Part shown: piece by piece, positions 7,361-13,506 of the stretch
Position numbering within the stretch: position 1 is the first letter of the stretch
Layout: each line of letters begins with the position of its first letter
Source: Pseudomonadota bacterium
Lineage (GTDB): Bacteria; Pseudomonadota; Gammaproteobacteria; Burkholderiales; Thiobacillaceae
NCBI GenBank assembly: GCA_030836725.1
Contig: JAUPLV010000043.1
Location: 1 to 14,236, forward strand
DNA length: 14,236 bases
Direction of reading: 5' to 3'
Notes under the pieces: model-generated
Database searches by the model: none
The model's input: only the letters and a program-made list of their open reading frames with translations
Told to the model about the DNA's origin: nothing
Translations under genes and position numbers: made by a program

Positions 7361-9082
7361 ATGTCTACAGCTACCGCCTCCTCCGCCCCCGAATCCATGG
7401 ATAGCTTTGCCGCCCTGTTCGAGGAGTCCCTTGCCCATCAGGAAATGCGCCAGGGCGAAGTCATCACCGCAGAAATCGTCGGCATCGACCACAATTTCGT
7501 GACGGTAAATGCAGGCCTCAAATCCGAGAGCCTGATTCCTGTTGAAGAATTCAAGAACGATCTTGGCGAAATCGAAGCCAAGATCGGTGATTTTGTCTCC
7601 GTGGCCATCGAGTCGATCGAAGACGGTTTCGGCGCCACCAAGCTGTCGCGCGAGCGTGCCAAGAAACTGGCTGCGTGGCTGGATCTGGAAGCTGCGATGA
7701 ACGAAGGCCGTATCGTCACCGGCATGGTGCAGGGCAAGGTCAAGGGCGGCCTGACCGTGCTGGTCGGGGGGTTGCGCGCCTTCCTGCCGGGTTCGCTGGT
7801 GGATATGCGTCCGGTCAAGGACACCACCCCGTTCGAATACAAGGAAATGGATTTCAAGGTCATCAAGCTCGACCGCAAGCGCAACAACGTCGTGGTGTCG
7901 CGTCGCGCCGTGCTGGAAGAGACCATGGGCGCCGACCGCGAAGCGATGATGGAGAACCTCAAGGAAGGCTCCATCGTCAAGGGCGTGGTCAAGAACATCA
8001 CCGACTACGGCGCGTTCGTGGACCTGGGCGGTATCGACGGCCTGCTGCACATCACCGACATGGCCTGGCGCCGCGTCAAGCACCCGTCCGAAGTGGTGCA
8101 CGTCGGCCAGGAACTGGAAGCCAAGATACTGCGCTACGACACTGAGAAGAACCGCGTTTCGCTCGGCATCAAGCAGTTGGGTGACGACCCGTGGGTCGGT
8201 ATTGCCCGCCGCTATCCGCAGGGCACCCGCATGTTCGGCAAGGTCGCGAACCTGACCGACTACGGCGCGTTCGTCGAGATCGAAGAAGGCATCGAAGGCC
8301 TGGTGCACGTCTCCGAAATGGACTGGACCAACAAGAACGTCAGCCCCTCCAAGATCGTTCAGCTGGGCGATGAAGTCGAAGTCATGGTGCTCGACATCGA
8401 CGAAGACAAGCGTCGCATCTCGCTGGGCATGAAGCAGTGCAAGTCGAACCCGTGGGAAGATTTCTCGATGAACCACAAGAAGGGCGACAAGGTCGGCGGC
8501 GCGATCAAGTCGATCACCGACTTCGGCGTGTTCATCGGTCTGCCGGGCGGCATCGACGGCCTGGTCCACCTGTCCGACCTGTCGTGGAGCCTGCCGGGCG
8601 AAGAAGCCGTGCGCAACTTCCGCAAGGGCCAGGACGTGGAAGCCGTGGTGCTGGGCATCGACCTCGAGCGCGAGCGCATTTCGCTCGGCATCAAGCAGCT
8701 CGAAGGCGATCCGCTGACCAGCTTCGCGACCGGCCACGAGAAGGGCAGCATCGTCAAGGGCACCATCAAGACCGTGGAAGCCAAGGGCGCCACCGTGCAG
8801 CTGGACAGCGACATGGAAGGCTACCTGCGCGCATCCGAAGTCTCGCGTGACCGCGTCGAGGACATGCGTACCCATTACAAGGAAGGCGACGAGATCGAAG
8901 CCATGATCATCAACGTGGACCGCAAGAACCGCGTGATCAATCTGTCGATCAAGGCCAAGGACATGACCGAGCAGGACTCCGCGATGAAGAAACTCGCAGC
9001 GGAATCCGCCGCGGCTGCCAGCGGCTCGACCAACCTCGGCGCGCTGCTCAAGGCCAAGCTCGAAAACAAGAACGCAGAGTAA
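7361..9082 (+). CDS. rpsA: 30S ribosomal protein S1
   Basis: S1 binds single-stranded mRNA and brings it to the 30S subunit, which is essential for translating most structured or weak-SD messages. The protein has 573 residues and six S1 (OB-fold) repeats starting near residues 32, 115, 204, 288, 375 and 463. The first two are the degenerate ribosome-docking copies (GEVITAEIVGIDHNFVTVNA and GRIVTGMVQGKVKGGLTVLV). Copies three to five carry the classic RNA-binding pattern (ITDYGAFVDLGGIDGLLHIT, LTDYGAFVEI, ITDFGVFIGL). The tail after residue 540 is rich in Ala, Ser and Lys. The length fits the family. The cmk-rpsA-ihfB order is widely conserved in proteobacteria. Confidence 0.98.
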   Translation: MSTATASSAPESMDSFAALFEESLAHQEMRQGEVITAEIVGIDHNFVTVNAGLKSESLIPVEEFKNDLGEIEAKIGDFVSVAIESIEDGFGATKLSRERAKKLAAWLDLEAAMNEGRIVTGMVQGKVKGGLTVLVGGLRAFLPGSLVDMRPVKDTTPFEYKEMDFKVIKLDRKRNNVVVSRRAVLEETMGADREAMMENLKEGSIVKGVVKNITDYGAFVDLGGIDGLLHITDMAWRRVKHPSEVVHVGQELEAKILRYDTEKNRVSLGIKQLGDDPWVGIARRYPQGTRMFGKVANLTDYGAFVEIEEGIEGLVHVSEMDWTNKNVSPSKIVQLGDEVEVMVLDIDEDKRRISLGMKQCKSNPWEDFSMNHKKGDKVGGAIKSITDFGVFIGLPGGIDGLVHLSDLSWSLPGEEAVRNFRKGQDVEAVVLGIDLERERISLGIKQLEGDPLTSFATGHEKGSIVKGTIKTVEAKGATVQLDSDMEGYLRASEVSRDRVEDMRTHYKEGDEIEAMIINVDRKNRVINLSIKAKDMTEQDSAMKKLAAESAAAASGSTNLGALLKAKLENKNAE

Positions 9083-9085
9083 TTC

Positions 9086-9370
9086 ATGACCAAGTCCGAG
9101 CTGATCGCTCAACTTGCGGCGCGGCATTCGCAATTTTCGGTTGCGGATATCGAGATGGCGGTGAAGTCGATTCTCGACGCGATGGCAAAAAATCTGTCAC
9201 GCGGCGAGCGCATCGAGATTCGCGGCTTTGGTAGCTTCAGCCTGAGCTTTCGCCCCGCCCGCCTCGGGCGCAACCCCAAGTCGGGCGAGCGCGTGGAGGT
9301 GCCGGCTAAATATGTGCCGCACTTCAAGGCCGGCAAGGAATTGCGGGACCGTGTGGATTTTCCGCTCTGA
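9086..9370 (+). CDS. ihfB: Integration host factor beta subunit
   Basis: IhfB pairs with IhfA to form a DNA-bending nucleoid protein used in recombination, replication initiation and sigma-54 promoters. The 94-residue protein begins MTKSELIAQLA and has the HU/IHF core IEIRGFGSFSL, RPARLGRNPKSGERV and the C-terminal YVPHFKAGKELRDRV. NPKSG sits at the tip of the DNA-embracing arm, where the intercalating proline of this family lies. I choose the beta subunit over HU or IhfA because of the MTKSELI start and the position directly after rpsA, where ihfB is normally found. It starts 3 bases after the rpsA stop with only a weak GAG upstream, so it probably relies on translational coupling. Confidence 0.96.
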   Translation: MTKSELIAQLAARHSQFSVADIEMAVKSILDAMAKNLSRGERIEIRGFGSFSLSFRPARLGRNPKSGERVEVPAKYVPHFKAGKELRDRVDFPL

Positions 9371-9453
9371 GCGTGCTTGTTGATGTGTTGGTAGCTTTGC
9401 ATTTACGGCATGCACACCGCGGGTAGAGCAGAAAGCAGGAACAGCAGTAGCTT

Positions 9454-9480
9454 AAAACGGCGCCAAATGGCGCCGTTTTT
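9454..9480 (+). terminator. Intrinsic terminator after ihfB
   Basis: AAAACGGCGCC (9454-9464) and GGCGCCGTTTT (9469-9479) form a perfect 11-bp stem around the loop AAAT, and the T run continues to 9480. It is symmetric, so it would act on either strand. It ends the rpsA-ihfB transcript 84 bases after the ihfB stop; the bases between hold nothing else I recognise. Confidence 0.9.
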
Positions 9481-9514
9481 CTTGGGTGCGGATGATTAAA
9501 GAAGTGGCGCTTTC

Positions 9515-9543
9515 TTGGGCGATGGGTTCTGCGCGGGTAGAAT
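9515..9543 (+). promoter_or_regulatory. Candidate sigma-70 promoter for lapA-lapB
   Basis: TTGGGC (9515-9520) and TAGAAT (9538-9543) are separated by 17 bases. The -10 matches five of six consensus bases and the -35 three of six. It lies between the ihfB terminator and lapA, where a new promoter is needed, and implies a short leader of about 20 bases. Confidence 0.5.
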
Positions 9544-9568
9544 GTGCGGGTTTCCTTGGCGCGCGATC

Positions 9569-9850
9569 ATGAAAAACTTTACACATTATCTGGGCCTGGC
9601 GGCGAAACTGCTGGTGTTTCTGCTGGTGTTGGGTTTCGCGCTCAAAAACAGCCACTCCGTGACATTCAATTCCTATCTGGGTTACGCATGGCAGGCGCCA
9701 TTGATCGTGATGCTGGGGCTGGCGTTTGTTCTGGGCGCGATGATGGGCGTGCTGGCCCTGCTGCCGACCTTGTTCCAGCTGCGGCGCGGATCGGCGACAA
9801 AACCGCAGACGACGATGGCCGAACCCACCACCGAGATCGAATCTGTCTAA
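9569..9850 (+). CDS. lapA: LapA-family (DUF1049) inner-membrane protein
   Basis: This is a 93-residue protein with two membrane segments, near residues 8-26 (LGLAAKLLVFLLVLGFAL) and 43-65 (APLIVMLGLAFVLGAMMGVL). The stretch between them, KNSHSVTFNSYLGY, resembles the N...V.F..LG loop of the LapA/DUF1049 family, and the charged tail LRRGSATKPQ follows. LapA works beside LapB at the inner membrane in lipopolysaccharide assembly and control of LpxC levels in E. coli. The frame is open further upstream, but ATG 9569 is the first ATG and gives the correct family length. The ribosome binding site is weak. It lies three bases before lapB, as in many beta- and gammaproteobacteria. Confidence 0.87.
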   Translation: MKNFTHYLGLAAKLLVFLLVLGFALKNSHSVTFNSYLGYAWQAPLIVMLGLAFVLGAMMGVLALLPTLFQLRRGSATKPQTTMAEPTTEIESV

Positions 9851-9853
9851 GCC

Positions 9854-11020
9854 ATGGAATTTGAAGTCTGGTGGCTGCTGGCGTTTCCCCTGTTTTTTGT
9901 GCTGGGCTGGCTGGCGGCGCGGGTCGACATCCGCCAGGTCGTCACCGAGTCGCGCGCGCTGCCCAACTCCTATTTCCGCGGGCTGAATTTCCTGCTCAAC
10001 GAGCAGCCCGACAAGGCAATCGAAGCCTTTCTTGAAGTCGTCAAGCTCGAACCCGAAACCATCGACCTGCACTTTGCCCTGGGTGCGCTGTTCCGCCGCC
10101 GGGGCGAGCTTGACCGCGCCATACGCATGCACGAGAACCTCCTGGAGCGCGAAGGGCTGGCCGAAGACCAGCGCCTGCGCGCGCAAAGCGAACTGGGGCA
10201 GGATTATCTGAAAGCCGGGCTGCTCGACCGTGCCGAAGAAGTATTCGGCAAACTTCTGGAAACCTCCCAGCATGGACTGGCGCGCACCTATCTTCTGGAA
10301 ATCTATGTGCAGGAGAAGGACTGGCAAAAAGCCATCGACGCCGCGCGCCTGCTGGAGAAGGACACCAGCAAGCCGCTCAACGCCGACATTGCCCATTTTT
10401 ATTGCGAACTGGCGCTGCTGGAAGCGGCCAGGGGCAATCCCGACGCGGCTGCGGCGCATCTGCAACAGGCGCTGGCCACCAATCGCCAGTCGGTGCGCGC
10501 CAACATGATGGCGGGCGATCTGGATGCGGCGGCGGGCCATCACGAGGCCGCAATTGCCGACTGGCGGCTGGTCGAAACGCAAAGTACCGCGCATATGGCG
10601 CTGGTGGTGGATCGCGTGCTGGGCTGCTATCGCCAGATGGGGCGCATGGAAGAGGGGGTGCTATGGCTGCGCACGCTGTACGCCAGACAGCCGTCGCAGG
10701 ACGTTTTCAACGCACTCTATCTGGCGATATCCGAGACCCAGGGCGCAGCGGCGGCCAGCCAGCTCGCCCGCGCCGAACTGCGGCGCAATCCCAGCCTGCG
10801 CACGCTGGACCGGCTGCTGGAGGCTGAGCTCATCAATGCCGAACCGGAACAGCGCGAGTTGCTGCAGATCGAAAAAAGCCTGGTGGCTTCGCACAGCCAG
10901 CGCATGATGCGTTACCGCTGCAGCAGTTGCGGATTCAAGGCCAAGCAGTTCTTCTGGCGTTGCCCGGCATGCGGGCGATGGGACAGCTTCGATCCTGAAC
11001 GGCGCGAGGGCGAAGGGTGA
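9854..11020 (+). CDS. lapB: LapB (YciM): membrane-anchored TPR protein with rubredoxin-like zinc domain
   Basis: LapB coordinates LPS assembly and, in E. coli, helps FtsH degrade LpxC. The 388-residue protein has one N-terminal membrane anchor (about 4-22, VWWLLAFPLFFVLGWLAAR). It is followed by a series of tetratricopeptide-like helical repeats, for example RGLNFLLNEQPDKAIEAFLE (42-61) and the repeat around residues 74-97. It closes with a rubredoxin-like metal knuckle, cysteines 356, 359, 370 and 373 in YRCSSCGFKAKQFFWRCPAC, then WDSF. This three-part layout is diagnostic. It follows lapA by three bases and pyrF starts 22 bases later. Confidence 0.95.
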   Translation: MEFEVWWLLAFPLFFVLGWLAARVDIRQVVTESRALPNSYFRGLNFLLNEQPDKAIEAFLEVVKLEPETIDLHFALGALFRRRGELDRAIRMHENLLEREGLAEDQRLRAQSELGQDYLKAGLLDRAEEVFGKLLETSQHGLARTYLLEIYVQEKDWQKAIDAARLLEKDTSKPLNADIAHFYCELALLEAARGNPDAAAAHLQQALATNRQSVRANMMAGDLDAAAGHHEAAIADWRLVETQSTAHMALVVDRVLGCYRQMGRMEEGVLWLRTLYARQPSQDVFNALYLAISETQGAAAASQLARAELRRNPSLRTLDRLLEAELINAEPEQRELLQIEKSLVASHSQRMMRYRCSSCGFKAKQFFWRCPACGRWDSFDPERREGEG

Positions 11021-11042
11021 GCCAAAGGTCAGGGAAAAATGG

Positions 11043-11756
11043 ATGACGCATAAAATTATTGTAGCGCTGGATTTTGCCGACACGGATTCCGCGCTGGCGC
11101 TGGTGGATCGGCTCGATCCGGCCTTGTGTCGGCTCAAGGTGGGCAAGGAACTGTTCACGGTGGCGGGGCCGGATCTGGTGCGGGCGCTGGTTGCGCGCGG
11201 CTTCGAGGTTTTTCTCGACCTGAAATTTCATGACATTCCGAACACGGTGGCGGCAGCGTGCCACGCGGCGGCGGGTTTGGGCGTGTGGATGCTGAACGTC
11301 CACGCCTCGGGCGGGCGCCGCATGATGACGGCGGCACAGGAGGCTCTGGCCGGATTGGAAAAGCGTCCGTTGCTGATTGCGGTGACGGTGCTGACCAGCA
11401 TGAGCGCCGAAGACCTGGGCGAGGTCGGCGTGGCGGATGCGCCCGCCGACCAGGTGCTGCGTCTCGCTCGCCTGACACAGGCCTGCGAACTCGATGGCGT
11501 AGTCTGTTCGGCGCAGGAGGCTGCGATGCTGCGCGCCGATCTGGGCGGAAGTTTCCGTCTGGTGACGCCTGGGATTCGTCCAGCGGGCGCGGAGGCGGGT
11601 GACCAGCGCCGCGTGATGACGCCGGCCGAGGCCTTGCGTGCCGGGGCGACCGATCTGGTGATCGGGCGGCCGATCACGGCGGCGAGCGATCCGCTGGCCG
11701 CGCTCAAACGGCTTCAACATGAAATTCAAAACCGGAATACCCGCGGGGAAATGTAG
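11043..11756 (+). CDS. pyrF: Orotidine 5'-phosphate decarboxylase
   Basis: PyrF converts OMP to UMP, the last step of pyrimidine synthesis. The 237-residue protein begins IIVALDFADTDSAL. It contains the catalytic tetrad region LDLKFHDIPNT: Asp59, Lys61 and Asp64, with Asp10 and Lys32 (LKVGKELF) at the same spacing as in the E. coli enzyme. The phosphate-binding end is VTPGIRP and IGRPITAASDP. AGGG is 8 bases before the ATG. The stop TAG shares its last base with the GTG that opens the ugd remnant. Confidence 0.97.
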   Translation: MTHKIIVALDFADTDSALALVDRLDPALCRLKVGKELFTVAGPDLVRALVARGFEVFLDLKFHDIPNTVAAACHAAAGLGVWMLNVHASGGRRMMTAAQEALAGLEKRPLLIAVTVLTSMSAEDLGEVGVADAPADQVLRLARLTQACELDGVVCSAQEAAMLRADLGGSFRLVTPGIRPAGAEAGDQRRVMTPAEALRAGATDLVIGRPITAASDPLAALKRLQHEIQNRNTRGEM

Positions 11757-11953
11757 TGATAATTACCGTGATCGGCACTGGTTATGCGGGGCTGGCGAAC
11801 GGAACCTGTTTGGCGGAAATCAGCAACATGGTGCTGTGTCTGGCCCTTGACCCGACAAAAATCGAAACGCTGAAATCCGCCGGTATCCCGATCTGCGAGC
11901 CGTGGGCCATGCGCGGGATGGGCTTCGACTATTTACCGATTGGACGTCAATAA
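11756..11953 (+). pseudogene. ugd: Internally deleted UDP-glucose 6-dehydrogenase remnant
   Basis: The 65-codon frame starts with what looks like the N-terminus of UDP-glucose/GDP-mannose dehydrogenase: IITVIGTGYAGLANGTCLAE is close to the family pattern VIGTGYVGLVTGTCLAE. It continues with LALDPTKIETLKSAGIPICEP, matching the DxxKIxxLnxGxxPixEP segment. Directly after codon 49 it reads WAMRGMGFDYLPIGRQ and stops, which resembles the C-terminal end of the same family (EP..MR.LGF.Y..IGR). About 370-390 central residues, including the catalytic cysteine region and substrate domain, are missing, with the frame kept across the join. Several residues also differ from the conserved pattern (Val to Ala twice, Thr to Asn), suggesting decay. 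Both the family match and the join are judged by eye. It begins at the pyrF stop and ends 3 bases before cysM. Confidence 0.8.
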
Positions 11954-11956
11954 AGC

Positions 11957-12844
11957 ATGTACAAAAGTATCGAGGAATGTGTCGGCAACACGCCGCTGGT
12001 GCGGCTGAAGCGCATGCCCGGCGCAACGACGAACACCGTGCTGGTCAAGCTCGAAGGCAACAACCCGGCGGGCTCGGTGAAGGACCGCCCGGCGCTGTCG
12101 ATGATCGAGCGGGCCGAGGCGCGCGGCGAGATCAAGCCGGGCGACACCCTGATCGAGGCCACCAGCGGCAACACCGGCATCGCCCTGGCGATGGCGGCGG
12201 CGATGCGCGGCTACAGGATGATCCTGATCATGCCCGAGAACGCCTCGATCGAACGCCAGCAGACCATGCGCGCCTTCGGCTCCGAACTTCACCTGGTGAG
12301 CCGGGAAGCCGGGATGGAAGGCGCGCGCGATCTGGCCGTGGAGATGGAGCAGCAGGGCGTCGGCAGGGTCCTCGACCAGTTCGCCAACCCCGACAATCCG
12401 GGCGCGCACTACCGCACCACCGGCCCGGAAATCTGGCGCGACACCGAGGGCGGGATCACCCATTTCGTTTCCAGCATGGGCACCACCGGCACCATCATGG
12501 GCTGCTCGCGCTACCTCAAGGAACAGAACCCGGCGATCCAGATCGTCGGCGTGCAGCCGACCGAGGGCGCGCAGATCCCCGGCATCCGCAAATGGCCGGA
12601 GGAGTACGTGCCGGCAATCTGCGACCCGACTCGCGTCGACCGCATGATCTACGTCAGCCAGGAAGACGCCGAGGAGACCACGCGGCGGCTGGCGCGCGAG
12701 GAAGGCATCTTCGCCGGCATCTCGTCCGGCGGCGCGCTGTGGGCGGCGCTACAGGTGTCGAAGGAGGTCGAGAACGCGGTCATCGTCTCCATCGTCTGCG
12801 ACCGCGGCGACCGCTATCTGTCGACGGGCGTTTTCCCGACCTGA
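11957..12844 (+). CDS. cysM: Cysteine synthase B (O-acetylserine sulfhydrylase)
   Basis: CysM is a fold-type II PLP enzyme that makes cysteine from O-acetylserine and sulfide; the B isozyme also accepts thiosulfate. Residues that support this are the opening IEECVGNTPLVRL, the PLP lysine in NPAGSVKDRP (Lys42), the cofactor loop TSGNTG (69-74), SSMGTTGTIMG, and SSGGALWAA near the C-terminus. At 295 residues, with the GTTGTIMG form of the glycine loop, it fits CysM better than CysK. No strong ribosome binding site is visible; GGA lies 12 bases upstream, within the ugd remnant. Placement beside a ugd trace agrees with the betaproteobacterial lapB-hldE-ugd-hldD-cysM order as I recall it. Confidence 0.95.
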   Translation: MYKSIEECVGNTPLVRLKRMPGATTNTVLVKLEGNNPAGSVKDRPALSMIERAEARGEIKPGDTLIEATSGNTGIALAMAAAMRGYRMILIMPENASIERQQTMRAFGSELHLVSREAGMEGARDLAVEMEQQGVGRVLDQFANPDNPGAHYRTTGPEIWRDTEGGITHFVSSMGTTGTIMGCSRYLKEQNPAIQIVGVQPTEGAQIPGIRKWPEEYVPAICDPTRVDRMIYVSQEDAEETTRRLAREEGIFAGISSGGALWAALQVSKEVENAVIVSIVCDRGDRYLSTGVFPT

Positions 12845-12845
12845 G

Positions 12846-12872
12846 TTGACGGTGCCCGATGGCGGTGATACT
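12846..12872 (+). promoter_or_regulatory. Candidate promoter for the toxin-antitoxin operon
   Basis: TTGACG (12846-12851) lies immediately after the cysM stop, matching five of six -35 bases. A -10-like GATACT (12867-12872) follows after 15 bases; TACTTT at 12869-12874 gives 17 bases but matches less well. CGGTG occurs twice (12850 and 12863), and an inverted pair TGACGGT / ACCGTCA (12847-12853, 12897-12903) brackets the region, a possible autoregulatory operator. Confidence 0.45.
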
Positions 12873-12902
12873 TTGGTGCTACCTCATTGACAGGAGACCG
12901 TC

Positions 12903-13184
12903 ATGGCTGCCACCACCACGCTCAAATTGCCCGAGCCGCTCAAGGCGCGTATCGCGCCGCTGGCCGAGGCGGCAGGAAAATCGCCCCATGCCTGGATGAT
13001 CGAAGCGCTGGAAGAACGTGTCGAGCAATCCGAGGCCTACGCCGCCTTTGTCGCGGAAGCGCTTGCAGCGGAACAGGAAGTGCTGAGGTCGGGCGAAGCC
13101 TATGCGATGGAAGACGTGCATCGTTATTTGCTGGATAAGCTCGATGGCAAACCCATCAAACGCCCCAAGCCGATCAAGATCTGA
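12903..13184 (+). CDS. Ribbon-helix-helix antitoxin of a type II toxin-antitoxin pair
   Basis: The 93-residue protein opens with ATTTLKLPEPLKARIAPLAE, a beta strand then helix typical of CopG/ParD-like ribbon-helix-helix DNA-binding domains. AAGKSPHAWMIEALEERVEQ follows as the second helix. The rest (about 45-93) is a charged helical tail ending in a Lys/Pro-rich stretch, the usual toxin-wrapping part of such antitoxins. It would neutralise the downstream toxin by binding it and repress its own promoter. A strong AGGAG (12892-12896) lies 6 bases before the ATG. The next gene starts 3 bases after the stop, the normal antitoxin-first order. I cannot assign it to a named subfamily with confidence. 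Confidence 0.85.
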   Translation: MAATTTLKLPEPLKARIAPLAEAAGKSPHAWMIEALEERVEQSEAYAAFVAEALAAEQEVLRSGEAYAMEDVHRYLLDKLDGKPIKRPKPIKI

Positions 13185-13187
13185 TCG

Positions 13188-13475
13188 ATGGCGGCGGTTG
13201 TCTATACCCTGCAAGCGCTTGACGATCTGGATCGGCTGGAAGATTTTCTGCTTGAAGTGGATGCGCCAGCCGCCAGGCAAACCATTCCTCTTATCATTTC
13301 GGCGGTAGAAACCCTGCGTCTGCATCCACACATCGGCAGGCGGAGTGGAAGCCAGTTGCGCGAGCTTGTCATCTCGCGCGGCAAAACCGGCTACATCGCG
13401 CTGTACAGCTACAATGAAATCCGCGATGTAGTGATCGTGCTGGCCATCCGCCATCAGCGCGAGATCGGCCTGTGA
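13188..13475 (+). CDS. RelE/ParE-superfamily toxin
   Basis: The 95-residue protein has the RelE/ParE pattern. VVYTLQALDDLDRLEDFL gives the first strand and helix, AVETLRLHPHIGR the second helix and turn, then come LRELVISRGKTGYIALYSY and DVVIVLAIRHQREIGL as the beta-sheet and C-terminal HQRE segment. ParE members poison DNA gyrase, while RelE members cut mRNA at the ribosome. The HPHIGR...LRELVI and AIRHQRE wording leans to the ParE side, but target assignment from sequence is uncertain. It starts 3 bases after the antitoxin, with no independent ribosome binding site worth noting, so translation is probably coupled. No terminator is visible between it and radA, 31 bases away. Confidence 0.87.
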   Translation: MAAVVYTLQALDDLDRLEDFLLEVDAPAARQTIPLIISAVETLRLHPHIGRRSGSQLRELVISRGKTGYIALYSYNEIRDVVIVLAIRHQREIGL

Positions 13476-13506
13476 ACATGAAAGCGATGAGAAAAAATAA
13501 CGCCTG

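Noticed and set aside
7358..9133. A 591-codon open frame on the minus strand opposite rpsA
   Set aside because: It is the exact antisense of an unmistakable S1 gene. The translation is rich in His, Asp, Arg and Leu with no recognisable domain, as expected from codon bias in GC-rich DNA.
9385..9450. tRNA-like wording (GGGTAGAGCAGAA) after ihfB
   Set aside because: It cannot be folded into a cloverleaf: there is no acceptor stem pairing, no TTCGA-type T-loop and no plausible anticodon arm.
9452..10594. A 380-codon minus-strand frame over the terminator, lapA and lapB
   Set aside because: It runs through a perfect terminator hairpin and opposite two well-supported genes, and its product is low-complexity with no family signal.
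11756..11953. A genuine small NAD-binding protein
   Set aside because: It has only the first strand, loop and helix of a Rossmann fold joined to what reads as the terminal residues of the same family, which cannot form a nucleotide-binding domain.
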